Shown in pieces: positions 41,340 through 50,677 of a stretch of 64,000 nucleotides of DNA. Numbering within the stretch: position 1 is the stretch's first letter; every line of letters begins with the position of its first letter. Both the position numbers and the translations under genes were made by a program. The stretch spans positions 67,068-131,067 of the forward strand of contig JAYPEK010000006.1 of NCBI GenBank assembly GCA_038125725.1, written 5' to 3'. This DNA is from TMED8 sp038125725. GTDB lineage: Bacteria; Pseudomonadota; Alphaproteobacteria; Rhodospirillales; Casp-alpha2. The notes beneath the pieces are model-generated. The model was not told where the DNA came from, made no database searches, and was given only the letters and a program-made list of their open reading frames with translations.

Positions 41340-44300
41340 ATGGTGCGGCGCACCGCAAGAGTGTTCATTCAACTTTTCGGCGGATTGGGCGCGGGTTTCG
41401 CCATCGTCATCAGCCTGCTCGCCTGGCAGTTGTCGAAAGGCCCGATCTCGCTCGGCTTCCTGACGGAATACCTGGAAGATGCGGTCAACGCCGGACATTC
41501 GGATTTCCGCCTGAGACTTGGCGATACCATTCTCACTTGGGCGGGCTGGCAGCGCGCGCTCGATATCCGCGTCCTCGACATCAAGGTGATCGCCAAGGAA
41601 GGTCCGACGGTCGGTAGCCTGCCCGAGGTCTCGTTCTCCCTCAGTGGCGATGCGCTGATCCGCGGCAAGGTGGCGCCGCGCAGCATCGAGTTCTATGGCC
41701 CGCGCGTTGCCGTGCGCCGCGCCCGCGACGGCTCCATCGACGTCGGTTTCGGCAGCAACACCGGTGGTGAAGACGCCGTCGCCAACTCCCGCGCCATGGC
41801 GTACAATTTCATCGAGCAACTGATGGCGCCGCCGTCCGACGAGCGCCCCATGAGCCACCTGACGCGGGTGGCGGTCATCGGCGGTGCGGTAACAATCTCC
41901 GACGAAGTCTTGAACAAGCAGTGGGACCTGCCGGTCGCCGATATCCGCCTTGAGCGCCTGATCGACCGGCTGCACGGGGAGGTCAATCTCGTGCTCGACG
42001 AGCGCGGTCGGACGACGGAACTGGTCGGCGATGGGGCATTCCTGTTCGCCGACAAGCGCATTGATCTTAACTTCGATTTCACCGGTGTGGCGCCTATGGC
42101 CTTTGCCGACCTCGCGTCAGACCTGGCGCCCTTGAAGGCACTCGACATGCCGCTTTCCGGCAAGGTCGGCCTGTCGTTTCCGATCGATGGCGAACTCCAG
42201 CGGGTCGTCGTCGATGTTTCCGGCAAGGATGGGCGGCTGACGCTTCCGGAGCCGGCTCCGCAGACCCTCAACCTGAGTGCCGTACATCTATCGGCCGTGT
42301 TCGGCCGCGCCAGCGGCATCGAGATCAATAATCTCGATTTGCAGTTGGCGCCCGGCCAGGCGGTTCACCTGCCGAAACCCTTTGGCCACGCCGAGCCCGT
42401 CAGGCGCCTGTCATTCAAAGGTAAATTGGCGGCCGATCACTCGACGCTTGAGATCGGCGAACTCGCCGTCGACCTGAGTGGCCCGGTGCTGAAGCTCAAG
42501 GGCTCGGTTGCCGGTATTGGCGCTGAAAAATCGCCGCCGATGTTGTCGGTTGAAGGCGGCATCGACCGCATGGAAGTCAATGCGCTGCCAACCTATTGGC
42601 CGAAAGGCGTCGGTCCGGATCCCCGCAGTTGGGTCACCACCCACATAAAAGGCGGTGCGGCGGAGGACGTAACTTTCAAGGGGGTGGTCGAACTTGGCGG
42701 CAAGAACGGTCCTGAGGTGAAGTCTCTGAGCGGCGGCATGAAGGTCGTGGGCACCACGGTCGATTATCTTCCGCCCATGCCGCCGGTGGCCGGTGTCGAC
42801 GGCAGTATCCGGTTCGACGAGAAGACCATGACGATCTACGCCGACAAGGGCGCCTCCGAGGGCCTGTCGCTTTCCAGCGGCCGCATCGTGCTGACGGGCC
42901 TCGATCAGGTCGACCAGTTCGCCGATATCGATCTGAAGGTCCGTGGCACCCTGCCGGCGAAGCTCGCCTACATCGACAACAAGCCGTTCGAATTCACCTC
43001 GGCCCTGGACCTCAATCTCGACAAGGCGGCCGGCGACGCCGACACACGCCTCAAACTATTCTTCATCCTCGAGAAAGACCTGAACATCGATCAGCTCAAG
43101 GTCTGGGCGCGGTCGACTGTCCAGGGCGTGCGCCTCGGCAATGTGTTCATGGGGCGCGGGATCGAAAGCGACAATCTCGACGTGCGCGTCGATGGCGCCG
43201 GCATGGACGTGCAGGGCAAGGTCAGGATTGCTGATATCGAGGCCGATCTCAAATGGCGCGAGAACTTCTCCGCCAAGCCGGAATACCGTAGCCGGTACAG
43301 GTTGACCGCCGCCGTCGATGACGTACGCCATGTGCGCGACATCGGCCTGGACATGCATCCGTTCTCCGGCAATTTCATTCGCGGCGGAATCAAGTCGGAC
43401 ATCACCTTCACCGTGTTCGACGGCGCCGACCGCCGGCTCGAGGTGAAAGCGGATATCAAGGACGCCGCGCTTTCGGCGCCGGCCTTCGGCTGGTCGAAGA
43501 AGGTCGGCACGCCGGGAACCGCGCAGGTGACCGTCGATCTTGAAAACGAACTGGTCACCGACATTCCCAAGTTCAGCCTCACCGCGGCCGACCTGGATAT
43601 CCGGGGCACCGCCAAGTACGCGCTCGACGGCACCGGGCTCGAGCGTATCGATTTCGCCCGTATCGCCTACGGCCGGACGGAGATGAAGGGCGCGCTGATC
43701 CCTAAAACCGACGGCGGCTGGGAAGCCGGATTCCACGGGCCGCAGTTCGACTTGGCGCCGATCTGGCGCGAGATCACGTCGGCCGACGTGACGCCCGATG
43801 ATGATCACCCGCTGCTCGACCGCCTCACCCTGGCGGTGGAGTTCGATCGGGTGTGGCTCGATGAGGCGCAGCAGCTAACGGATGTTTCCGGTACCTTCGC
43901 GCGCGCTGACAACGTCTGGCAGACGGTAATCATGAACAGCCGCATCGGCCAGGACGCGGTGTTCGATATTTCCATCAGGCCGCGTTCCGACGGCAACCGC
44001 GACTTTGCCATGCATGCCGACAACGCCGGCGAGGTGCTGAAGACGCTGGAGTTATATCCCAACATGGTTGGCGGCAGCCTGCGGGTCAGCGGGATGTACG
44101 ACGATGCGGCGCCAAACCAGCCGCTGAACGGCGTCATTACCGTGACCGATTACCGGATCATCAACGCGCCGGCCCTGGCGCATGTGGTTTCCATCATGTC
44201 GCTCACGGGCATCCTCGATGCCCTGCAGGGCGATGGGCTTGCCTTCAATAACCTGGAGATCCCGTTCGAACTGTCGCAGGGCGTCTTCCAGTTGAAGGAA

Positions 44301-44612
44301 GCCAAGGCGACGGGAACATCGCTCGGGTTCACGGCGTCGGGCAAGGTGTTCCGCCATGCCGACGTGCTCGACCTGGAAGGCACGGTGATCCCGGCCTATG
44401 CCATCAACTCCGCGCTCGGCCACATCCCGGTGCTCGGTGACCTGTTCACCGGCGGCGAGAAGGGCGGCGGCGTGTTCGCCGCGACCTACACCATCACCGG
44501 TCCGATGGAAGAACCGGTGGTTTCGGTCAATCCACTGTCGGCCTTGGCGCCGGGAATCCTGCGCAACGTTTTTGGTATCTTCACCAAGAAAGAAACAGAC
44601 GCGCCGGAATAG
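41340..44612 (+). CDS. AsmA/YhdP-like envelope protein (DUF3971)
   Basis: This very large protein (1090 residues) has one N-terminal membrane helix (about residues 12-31) followed by a repeated beta-strand fold across the periplasm. AsmA-like bridge proteins move phospholipid between membranes. A DUF3971 region lies near 300-500 (FKGKLAADHSTLEIGELAVD type strands), and the C-terminus holds the AsmA-like domain (LKTLELYPNMVGGSLRVSG, GLAFNNLEIPFELSQGVFQL). No catalytic motif is present, as expected. The C-terminus ends near VFGIFTKKETDAPE. The next gene starts 10 bases after its stop. Confidence 0.82.
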   Translation: MVRRTARVFIQLFGGLGAGFAIVISLLAWQLSKGPISLGFLTEYLEDAVNAGHSDFRLRLGDTILTWAGWQRALDIRVLDIKVIAKEGPTVGSLPEVSFSLSGDALIRGKVAPRSIEFYGPRVAVRRARDGSIDVGFGSNTGGEDAVANSRAMAYNFIEQLMAPPSDERPMSHLTRVAVIGGAVTISDEVLNKQWDLPVADIRLERLIDRLHGEVNLVLDERGRTTELVGDGAFLFADKRIDLNFDFTGVAPMAFADLASDLAPLKALDMPLSGKVGLSFPIDGELQRVVVDVSGKDGRLTLPEPAPQTLNLSAVHLSAVFGRASGIEINNLDLQLAPGQAVHLPKPFGHAEPVRRLSFKGKLAADHSTLEIGELAVDLSGPVLKLKGSVAGIGAEKSPPMLSVEGGIDRMEVNALPTYWPKGVGPDPRSWVTTHIKGGAAEDVTFKGVVELGGKNGPEVKSLSGGMKVVGTTVDYLPPMPPVAGVDGSIRFDEKTMTIYADKGASEGLSLSSGRIVLTGLDQVDQFADIDLKVRGTLPAKLAYIDNKPFEFTSALDLNLDKAAGDADTRLKLFFILEKDLNIDQLKVWARSTVQGVRLGNVFMGRGIESDNLDVRVDGAGMDVQGKVRIADIEADLKWRENFSAKPEYRSRYRLTAAVDDVRHVRDIGLDMHPFSGNFIRGGIKSDITFTVFDGADRRLEVKADIKDAALSAPAFGWSKKVGTPGTAQVTVDLENELVTDIPKFSLTAADLDIRGTAKYALDGTGLERIDFARIAYGRTEMKGALIPKTDGGWEAGFHGPQFDLAPIWREITSADVTPDDDHPLLDRLTLAVEFDRVWLDEAQQLTDVSGTFARADNVWQTVIMNSRIGQDAVFDISIRPRSDGNRDFAMHADNAGEVLKTLELYPNMVGGSLRVSGMYDDAAPNQPLNGVITVTDYRIINAPALAHVVSIMSLTGILDALQGDGLAFNNLEIPFELSQGVFQLKEAKATGTSLGFTASGKVFRHADVLDLEGTVIPAYAINSALGHIPVLGDLFTGGEKGGGVFAATYTITGPMEEPVVSVNPLSALAPGILRNVFGIFTKKETDAPE

Positions 44613-44622
44613 CCGATTAGCG

Positions 44623-46173
44623 ATGGATACACTTTCGCGCGCCTGGAACGACTTGCCGCGGCTGCTGGCCGCCCTGTTCGGTGACCGCCGTGCGTTCCTG
44701 ACCGCCTTGCCGGTTTATGTCTTGGTGCTGTTCGTGCTGCGCCTGGTGCTGTTCAGCGGTGCGTCGGACGACGACGCCGAGCAGTTGCTCTATGCCCAGG
44801 AATGGCTGTGGGGTTACAAGCCGAACCAGCCGCCGCTGTTCACCTGGGCGCTAATGGCGGTTCAGGCCGTCATCGGCCCGAGTGCCGGCTCGGTACTGCT
44901 GGTCAAGTTCGCGGGGCTCGGTGCCTTCCTCGTGTTCTTCTTCCTGGGCGCCGAGCGCGCCTTGGGCTCGCACCCGTTGGCGGCGTTGGCGACGCTGACG
45001 GTGATGACCTTCTTCCACATCAGTTGGGATACGGTGGTCAACTATTCCAACAGCGTGCTTTTGCTGGCGACGATCATGGCCACCCTTTGGGCTGCGCTGC
45101 GGTTCGTCGACGATACCGGTTGGATTGGTTACGCGATCTTTGGCGCGGCCATCGGCTTGGGGCTTTTGAGCAAGTTCAATTACGCGGTGTTCATCGTCGC
45201 CTGGTTGGCCGCCATGGCCTGGGTGCCAGCGTTCCGTGCACGGCTGTTCGACCGGCGGATGGTCCTAGCCTTGATCTTCGCGCTGGTCATCGCCACGCCG
45301 TTCTACGCCTGGTATTTCGGCGCGCCCGAAGGCCTCGCCCGCGCCGAGGTGTCTTCGGCCCCGTTCCAACGTTCCGGCAGCCTCGTCACCGACATTGCCG
45401 TCAGCCTCGGTCAACTGGTCCGCAATGCGGGTGCATTGGTGGTGCCGGGGCTGGCGATCCTGGTTGCCGTGTTCTGGACGGCCCGGCGCCGGGGCGCGGC
45501 CGAATACGAGATGCCGGGCATGCGGCTGATCGGCATCTACCTGCTGATCGCCGCCGGATTGGCCGCCGTTCTGGTGGCGGGGCTTCGCGTTACCGACGTG
45601 CGCGTGCATTGGCTGTTCGTGTTCATGCCGGTGCCGATCGTCGTCGCCGGCTGGATCGACCCTGGCCGGGTGGGCGCGGCACGCGCCAAGAGCTTCCTAT
45701 GGGCGATGGCGGCGCTGCTGGCGGTGGTGCCGGCGGCGCTGATCGGGCGTGGCCTCGTGGCGCCGGGGTTCTGTAACAAGTGCAACTTCTTTCTTCCCTA
45801 TGCGGAACTGGCGGGCGAACTGCGGAGCGCCGGCTTCGATGGCGGCACCATCATCGCTTTCGACAACCCCAACATCCTGAGCGGCAATCTGCGGCGCTTC
45901 TTTCCCAACTCCCGCATTGCCTCGCCCCGTTTCGTGCCATTCCTGCCGGCCCCCAGAACCATCGACGGCAAATGCCTGATCGTCTGGAACGGGGTGCGCG
46001 GCGCCGACATCCTGCTCGACGGCCGGCTCCGGCGCTACGCCACCGAGACCGTCGGCGCCGCATTGCCGGCCAAGCCGGAGATCCGCTCGGTTTCGGCGCC
46101 GCTGGCGCGCAATCCGGATCGCCGCATCGAGCTCCGCTTCGTGCTGCTCGACGGCGGCGGCGACTGCCACTGA
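44623..46173 (+). CDS. Integral membrane glycosyltransferase, GT39/GT83 (ArnT-like) type
   Basis: The 516-residue protein has about 11-12 hydrophobic segments and the family signature in the first loop: SDDDAEQLLYAQEW near residue 46 (acidic catalytic pair) and NQPPLFTW near 67. Such enzymes move a sugar from a lipid-linked donor to lipid A, glycan or protein. A periplasmic domain at the C-terminus holds CNKCNFF and NPNILSGNLRRFF. The donor and acceptor are unknown. It follows the YhdP-like gene by 10 bases and converges with a paralog. Confidence 0.85.
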   Translation: MDTLSRAWNDLPRLLAALFGDRRAFLTALPVYVLVLFVLRLVLFSGASDDDAEQLLYAQEWLWGYKPNQPPLFTWALMAVQAVIGPSAGSVLLVKFAGLGAFLVFFFLGAERALGSHPLAALATLTVMTFFHISWDTVVNYSNSVLLLATIMATLWAALRFVDDTGWIGYAIFGAAIGLGLLSKFNYAVFIVAWLAAMAWVPAFRARLFDRRMVLALIFALVIATPFYAWYFGAPEGLARAEVSSAPFQRSGSLVTDIAVSLGQLVRNAGALVVPGLAILVAVFWTARRRGAAEYEMPGMRLIGIYLLIAAGLAAVLVAGLRVTDVRVHWLFVFMPVPIVVAGWIDPGRVGAARAKSFLWAMAALLAVVPAALIGRGLVAPGFCNKCNFFLPYAELAGELRSAGFDGGTIIAFDNPNILSGNLRRFFPNSRIASPRFVPFLPAPRTIDGKCLIVWNGVRGADILLDGRLRRYATETVGAALPAKPEIRSVSAPLARNPDRRIELRFVLLDGGGDCH

Positions 46174-46174
46174 G

Positions 46175-47668
46175 CTAACGGCACTCACCCCTTGCTGGCT
46201 CCAGCAGGTAGGAGAGGGTGAAGGCGCGCTCGGGCGCGCCGGCGAGCGGACGGGTCAGGCTTGCTCCCTTGGCATCCACTGGAATGCCAGCGCCGAAGCG
46301 CTGATTGCCGAGCGCGATTAGGTGCGCTGGATCGCCGCCGCCGGACCAGACCAGCAGGCAGCCGGGCCGGCCCATGGGCACGGGTTGGCGCGCGGGCGGG
46401 ATTACGTCCGGATGCTTGGACGAAATCACCCGCGCGTCCGGAAATCGCGCGCGGACGTTGCCGGCCAGCGGGTCCGGGTGCCAGCCGGTGATGATGGTGC
46501 CGCCCTCAAAGCCCGCCGCCCTCAAGTCTTCGGCCAGGGCATCGTAGGGGATGTGATGCTGGCAGCGCCCGCATCGCTCGGGCTCCCAGAGCGCCTTGCC
46601 GACGATGCCGCCCGCCAGCACCGCCACGGCGGCGAAGACGAGCCCGGCGAAGAGGCCGATGCGCGTCGCCGGCACGTCGCGCCCCAGGCGCCAGAACGCG
46701 AAGGCCGGGACGAAGGCGAGCACGAACATGTAGTGCGAGCGCACCCGGTCGACGTCGATGACGGCGACGCCGATGCTGGCCAGCACCAGCATGATCCCGA
46801 GCGTGCGGACGAAGAGCCGCCAGCGCCAATCGCTACGGCCATGGCGGAACGCCGGCCAGAACAGCGCCGCGAACAGGATCAGGAACGGCATCGGGAAGGC
46901 CAGCGCCAGGCCCCAGAGGCGCGGCACCTGCTTGAGGCCCGAGGCGAGCGAGCGGCCCGTTGCGTCGGCGGGCGCCGCCTGCGCCAGATGGTCCGCCAGC
47001 CAGAGCCCGTGCGGCGCATAGAGGGCGGCGGCGATGAACAGCGCCATCCCGAGGCCCGCCGGCCGTAGCTGCGTGCGGACCTCCGGGTCCCAGAGCGCGG
47101 CGGCCATGAGTGCCACGCCGAACAGCGCGAACACCGGCTTCGCCAGCAGCCCCAACCCGACGGCGAGGCCGAGGACGGCATAGAGCCGCCAGTCCGCATC
47201 GTCGCGCAGCCTCAAGAGCTGGATCCAGGTGGCGAGCACGAAGACCGTCACCAGCACCGAGTGGCTGAAGCCCAGCATGGAGTCCCAGCCGATCGAGTAG
47301 ATCAGCAGCGGCGATGCGCCGGCCAGCGACGCCAGCCGCTCGTCCGTGCCCAACTGTCGGGCGAGTTCGCGCAGCGACAGGGCGATGGTCACCAGCAGCC
47401 CGAACTTGAGCAGCAAGACGGTGTGGGTGCCGATGCCGACGATGGCTTGCAGGGCGATCACCAGCCAGGTGTAGAGCGGCGGGTTGCGGAGCTGGTAGCC
47501 GAGCTCGAACGACTGCGCGAAGACGAGCTGCTCGCCGTCGTCGCCGCCGAGGCCCGGCAGCAGGGTCCAGCGGAGCCCCATCAGGGCGGCCAGGGTCAGC
47601 GTGATGAAGAGCGCGAAACGCCGCCGCCCGGCGATCAGATCGGCTGAGCGCTGGAGCAGGGCGGCCAT
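46175..47668 (-). CDS. Integral membrane glycosyltransferase, paralog of the previous gene
   Basis: The 497-residue protein repeats the layout of its convergent neighbour: GGDDGEQLVFAQSF near residue 41, NPPLYTW near 62, a similar hydrophobic plan, and a C-terminal domain with a CGRCQHH cluster. The two stop codons are only one base apart. It is translated from ATG 47668, four bases after the tyrS stop, so it is cotranscribed with tyrS, an unusual mix. Whether the two paralogs form a pair or act in two pathways is open. Confidence 0.83.
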   Translation of the reverse strand: MAALLQRSADLIAGRRRFALFITLTLAALMGLRWTLLPGLGGDDGEQLVFAQSFELGYQLRNPPLYTWLVIALQAIVGIGTHTVLLLKFGLLVTIALSLRELARQLGTDERLASLAGASPLLIYSIGWDSMLGFSHSVLVTVFVLATWIQLLRLRDDADWRLYAVLGLAVGLGLLAKPVFALFGVALMAAALWDPEVRTQLRPAGLGMALFIAAALYAPHGLWLADHLAQAAPADATGRSLASGLKQVPRLWGLALAFPMPFLILFAALFWPAFRHGRSDWRWRLFVRTLGIMLVLASIGVAVIDVDRVRSHYMFVLAFVPAFAFWRLGRDVPATRIGLFAGLVFAAVAVLAGGIVGKALWEPERCGRCQHHIPYDALAEDLRAAGFEGGTIITGWHPDPLAGNVRARFPDARVISSKHPDVIPPARQPVPMGRPGCLLVWSGGGDPAHLIALGNQRFGAGIPVDAKGASLTRPLAGAPERAFTLSYLLEPARGECR

Positions 47669-47672
47669 GGCC

Positions 47673-48929
47673 TCAGGCGGCGTGCACCAGGACGTGGCGC
47701 TTCTTGCCGGCCGAGAGCTTGATCAGCCCGTCGGCGTTGCCGTCCGCGGCGGTGACCACCAGCGTCTCGTCCGAGATGACGGCGTCGTTGAGCCGCCCGC
47801 CGCCGCCGCGAATGAGGCGCCTAGCCTCGCCGTTGGACCCGGCCAGCCCGGCGCGGCAGAAGAGCTCGATGACGGCGATGCCGGCGTCCAACTCCGCCCC
47901 GTCCACCTCGACGGTGGGAAGCCCGTCGGCCAAGGCGCCTTGCTCGAAGGCCTTCTCGGCGGTGGCGCGGGCTTCCTGCGCGGCCGCTTCGCCGTGGCAG
48001 AGCGCCGCCGCCGCGTCGGCCAGCACCTTCTTGGCGTCGTTGAGCTCGGCGCCTTCGAGCGCTTCCAGGCGTTGGACCTCGTCCAAGGGGAGCTCGGTGA
48101 AGAGCCGCAGGAACTTGCCGACGTCGGCGTCCTCGGTGTTGCGCCAGAACTGCCAGTAGTCGTAGGGCGCCAGCATGTCGGCGTTCAGCCAGACAGCGCC
48201 GGCGGCGGTCTTGCCCATCTTGGCGCCCGACGCGGTGGTCAGCAGCGGCGTCGTCAGCCCGATCAGATGCGCATCGTCGATGCGCCGGCCCAACTCGACG
48301 CCGTTGACGATGTTGCCCCACTGGTCGGAGCCGCCCATCTGCAGGGTGCAGTTCTGGCGGCGCGACAGTTCGAGGAAATCGTAGGCCTGGAGGATCATGT
48401 AGTTGAACTCCAGGAAGGTGAGGTGGTGTTCGCGCTCCAGGCGCAGTTTCACCGAATCGAAACCGAGCATGCGGTTGATGGAGAAATGCCGGCCATAGTC
48501 GCGCAGGAACTCGATATACTGCAGCCCGTCCAGCCAGTCGGCGTTGTTGACCATGACCGCGTCCGTCGGGCCGTCGCCGAAGGTCAGGTACTTGGCGAAG
48601 ACCTGCTTGATGCCCTCCATGTTGGCTTGGATGGTGGCCTCGTCCAGGAGCTGGCGGGATTCGTCCTTGCCCGACGGGTCGCCGACCTTGGTGGTGCCGC
48701 CGCCCATCAAAACGATCGGCTTGTGCCCGGATTTCTGAAACAGACGCAGCAGCATGATCGACACCAAAGAGCCCGCGTGCAGGCTGGGCGCGGTGCAGTC
48801 GAAGCCGATGTAGGCGACGACGGGTTCGGTGCCGGCGGCCTTGGCGTCGAGCGCGTCCAGGTCGGTGCACTGGTGCATGTAGCCGCGTTCGACGACGCCG
48901 TTGATGAAGGCTGATTTATACTGGCTCAT
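47673..48929 (-). CDS. tyrS: Tyrosyl-tRNA synthetase
   Basis: TyrS charges tRNA-Tyr. The 418-residue class I synthetase has the HIGH variant PSLHAGSL near residue 51, GGSDQWGNIVNGVEL near 195, the KMSKS variant GAKMGKT near 230, and an S4-like C-terminal domain (AGSNGEARRLIRGGGGRLND). The ATG 48929 is preceded by AGAGGCAGTGACG; an in-frame extension upstream lacks similarity. It diverges from anmK across a 107-base gap, the usual alphaproteobacterial pair. Confidence 0.96.
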   Translation of the reverse strand: MSQYKSAFINGVVERGYMHQCTDLDALDAKAAGTEPVVAYIGFDCTAPSLHAGSLVSIMLLRLFQKSGHKPIVLMGGGTTKVGDPSGKDESRQLLDEATIQANMEGIKQVFAKYLTFGDGPTDAVMVNNADWLDGLQYIEFLRDYGRHFSINRMLGFDSVKLRLEREHHLTFLEFNYMILQAYDFLELSRRQNCTLQMGGSDQWGNIVNGVELGRRIDDAHLIGLTTPLLTTASGAKMGKTAAGAVWLNADMLAPYDYWQFWRNTEDADVGKFLRLFTELPLDEVQRLEALEGAELNDAKKVLADAAAALCHGEAAAQEARATAEKAFEQGALADGLPTVEVDGAELDAGIAVIELFCRAGLAGSNGEARRLIRGGGGRLNDAVISDETLVVTAADGNADGLIKLSAGKKRHVLVHAA

Positions 48930-49036
48930 AAGCGTCACTGCCTCTTTGACTCCGCACCCCCGATTGCGGAACATTGGTTTATGCCATCGCCCGGCGAAGT
49001 GCAATCCCAGCCGGGCCAATCCACGGGGAAGCCGCC

Positions 49037-50164
49037 ATGCCCAAGGACGCCGACAACGCCGGCCCCGCACCGAACCCGAGGCGCCTCACCGCCATCGGCC
49101 TGATGAGCGGCACCTCGATGGACGGCATCGACGCCGCCCTGATCGAGACCGACGGCGACGAGATCCACGCCTTCGGTCCGACGGCGTCCGCCGCCTACGA
49201 CGCCGGCTTCCGCGCGCGGCTCAAATCGCTCGCCGGCCGCCGCCCGGACGACAGTGCCGAGACCGCCGCCATCATCCGGGAGCTCACCGAACGCCACGCC
49301 AAGGTGGTGCTACAACTCATCCGTGACGCCGGCAAAACCGCCGCCGACATTGACTTGCTCGGCTTCCACGGCCAGACCGTCTTTCACGACCCCGCCGCCG
49401 GCGAGACCTTCCAGATCGGCGACGCCGCGCTGCTCGCCCAACTCACCGGCATCGACACCGTCGCCGACTTCCGCTCCGCCGACATGGCGGCGGGAGGCGA
49501 GGGCGCGCCGCTGGCACCGGTCTACCACGTCGCCTTGAGCCGCCCGTTGGAACGGCCGCTGGCGGTTTTGAACCTGGGTGGCGTCGGCAATGTCACCTGG
49601 ATCAGCCCCGACGGCGGCGCGCTGGCGTTCGACACCGGCCCCGCCAACGCCTTGATCGACGACTGGATGCAGCGACGCCTCGGTAAATCCCACGACGAAA
49701 ACGGCAAACTGGCCCGCACTGGCACCGTTAACGAAGAGGCGCTCGGCTGGCTCATGGACAACGACTACTTCGACGCGCCGGCGCCGAAGTCCCTCGACCG
49801 CGACGCCTTCGCCACGGCGCTCGACACCTTGGGCGACCTCACGGACGCCGACGGCGCCGCGACCCTGACGCAATTCACCGCCCGCTCGGTGGCCCGCGCC
49901 AAACAGCATTTTCCCGCGCCGCCATTAAGGTGGCTCGCCACCGGCGGCGGCCGCCACAATCCGGTGCTGATGGCGGCGCTGAGGCGCGAACTCGACGCCG
50001 ACGTGGAACCGGTGGAGACCGTCGGCTGGGACGGCGACGCGCTGGAAGCCCAAGCCTTCGCCTTCATGGCCGCCCGGTCGGTCGCCGGCCTGCCGATCAG
50101 CTACCCGCAGACGACGGGCGTCACAATCCCCATCACAGGCGGGCGCCTGTTCAAGGCGGGCTGA
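49037..50164 (+). CDS. anmK: Anhydro-N-acetylmuramic acid kinase
   Basis: AnmK converts anhydro-MurNAc from recycled wall to MurNAc-6-phosphate. The 375-residue sugar kinase has GLMSGTSMDGIDAAL near residue 21, the phosphate loop LLGFHGQTVFH near 108, AVLNLGGVGNVTW near 177 and ATGGGRHNPVLM near 300. The ATG 49037 with GGGGAAGCCGCC upstream is chosen; the in-frame start at 48974 would add 21 residues without similarity. It diverges from tyrS. Confidence 0.95.
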   Translation: MPKDADNAGPAPNPRRLTAIGLMSGTSMDGIDAALIETDGDEIHAFGPTASAAYDAGFRARLKSLAGRRPDDSAETAAIIRELTERHAKVVLQLIRDAGKTAADIDLLGFHGQTVFHDPAAGETFQIGDAALLAQLTGIDTVADFRSADMAAGGEGAPLAPVYHVALSRPLERPLAVLNLGGVGNVTWISPDGGALAFDTGPANALIDDWMQRRLGKSHDENGKLARTGTVNEEALGWLMDNDYFDAPAPKSLDRDAFATALDTLGDLTDADGAATLTQFTARSVARAKQHFPAPPLRWLATGGGRHNPVLMAALRRELDADVEPVETVGWDGDALEAQAFAFMAARSVAGLPISYPQTTGVTIPITGGRLFKAG

Positions 50165-50175
50165 GCCAGCACGCC

Positions 50176-50223
50176 CCGTCATTCCCGCGAACGCGGGAAT
50201 CCACTTGATGCCGCAGGCATCAT
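50176..50223 (+). repeat. REP-like element, copy A
   Basis: This 48-base unit begins CCGTCATTCCCGCGAACGCG and contains the perfect palindrome ATTCCCGCG-AA-CGCGGGAAT. An identical 48-base copy is at 50461-50508. The core resembles the widely scattered ATTCCC...GGGAAT (dRS3/REP-type) elements of proteobacteria. It lies 11 bases after the anmK stop. Confidence 0.85.
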
Positions 50224-50257
50224 GCGACCCTGATCCCGAGCCAGGGGACAAACCGCC

Positions 50258-50284
50258 TGGATTCCCGCTTTCGCGGGAATGACG
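50258..50284 (-). repeat. REP-like element, inverted core copy
   Basis: A 27-base copy of the repeat core in opposite orientation, one base different from copies A and B (GAAAGC instead of GAACGC). With copy A it forms a larger inverted pair. Confidence 0.8.
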
Positions 50285-50460
50285 AGGTCGAATGGGCAAA
50301 TTTTCACGGGTTGGAACCCCTTGATTCCAAACGAATCATAAAAAAATCTCAGGAACGAACCCAATTTGCCTCCCCCGCAGCGCGCCGGGGATGGCCCGGT
50401 TGCCAATGGGCTTTGAGGGCGCGCGTCTCCAGGAAACTCGGAGGTGCCGCCCAGCACCAC

Positions 50461-50508
50461 CCGTCATTCCCGCGAACGCGGGAATCCACTTGATGCCGCA
50501 GGCATCAT
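50461..50508 (+). repeat. REP-like element, copy B
   Basis: Identical to copy A over all 48 bases, 285 bases further on. Such exact identity points to recent duplication or gene conversion. Confidence 0.85.
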
Positions 50509-50677
50509 TTCCATCCCCACAAGACCGGCTCCAATCGCCCCCAACACCCGAAAACGTCGGCCCCGGCCCAATTCATATTCGATTTTGAAATAGCGTGCCG
50601 GCGGTGGTCTTGGTGGATCAACGCAGCGGATCGCTTGTAGCATGGCGGCCCGGGAAAGGTAAAAAATTCCTATTACA

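Larger units (their letters stand above)
50165..50677. other. Non-coding region with REP-like repeats and a leader to the AT-rich gene
   Basis: This 513-base stretch holds three copies of a palindromic repeat, listed separately. I see no gene. From about 50500 the composition falls toward the AT-rich gene that follows. The remainder (50286-50460) has no recognisable feature. Confidence 0.7.

Noticed and set aside
50176..50508. The repeat cluster as an insertion sequence end
   Set aside because: No transposase, no target duplication, and the core matches dispersed REP-type elements.
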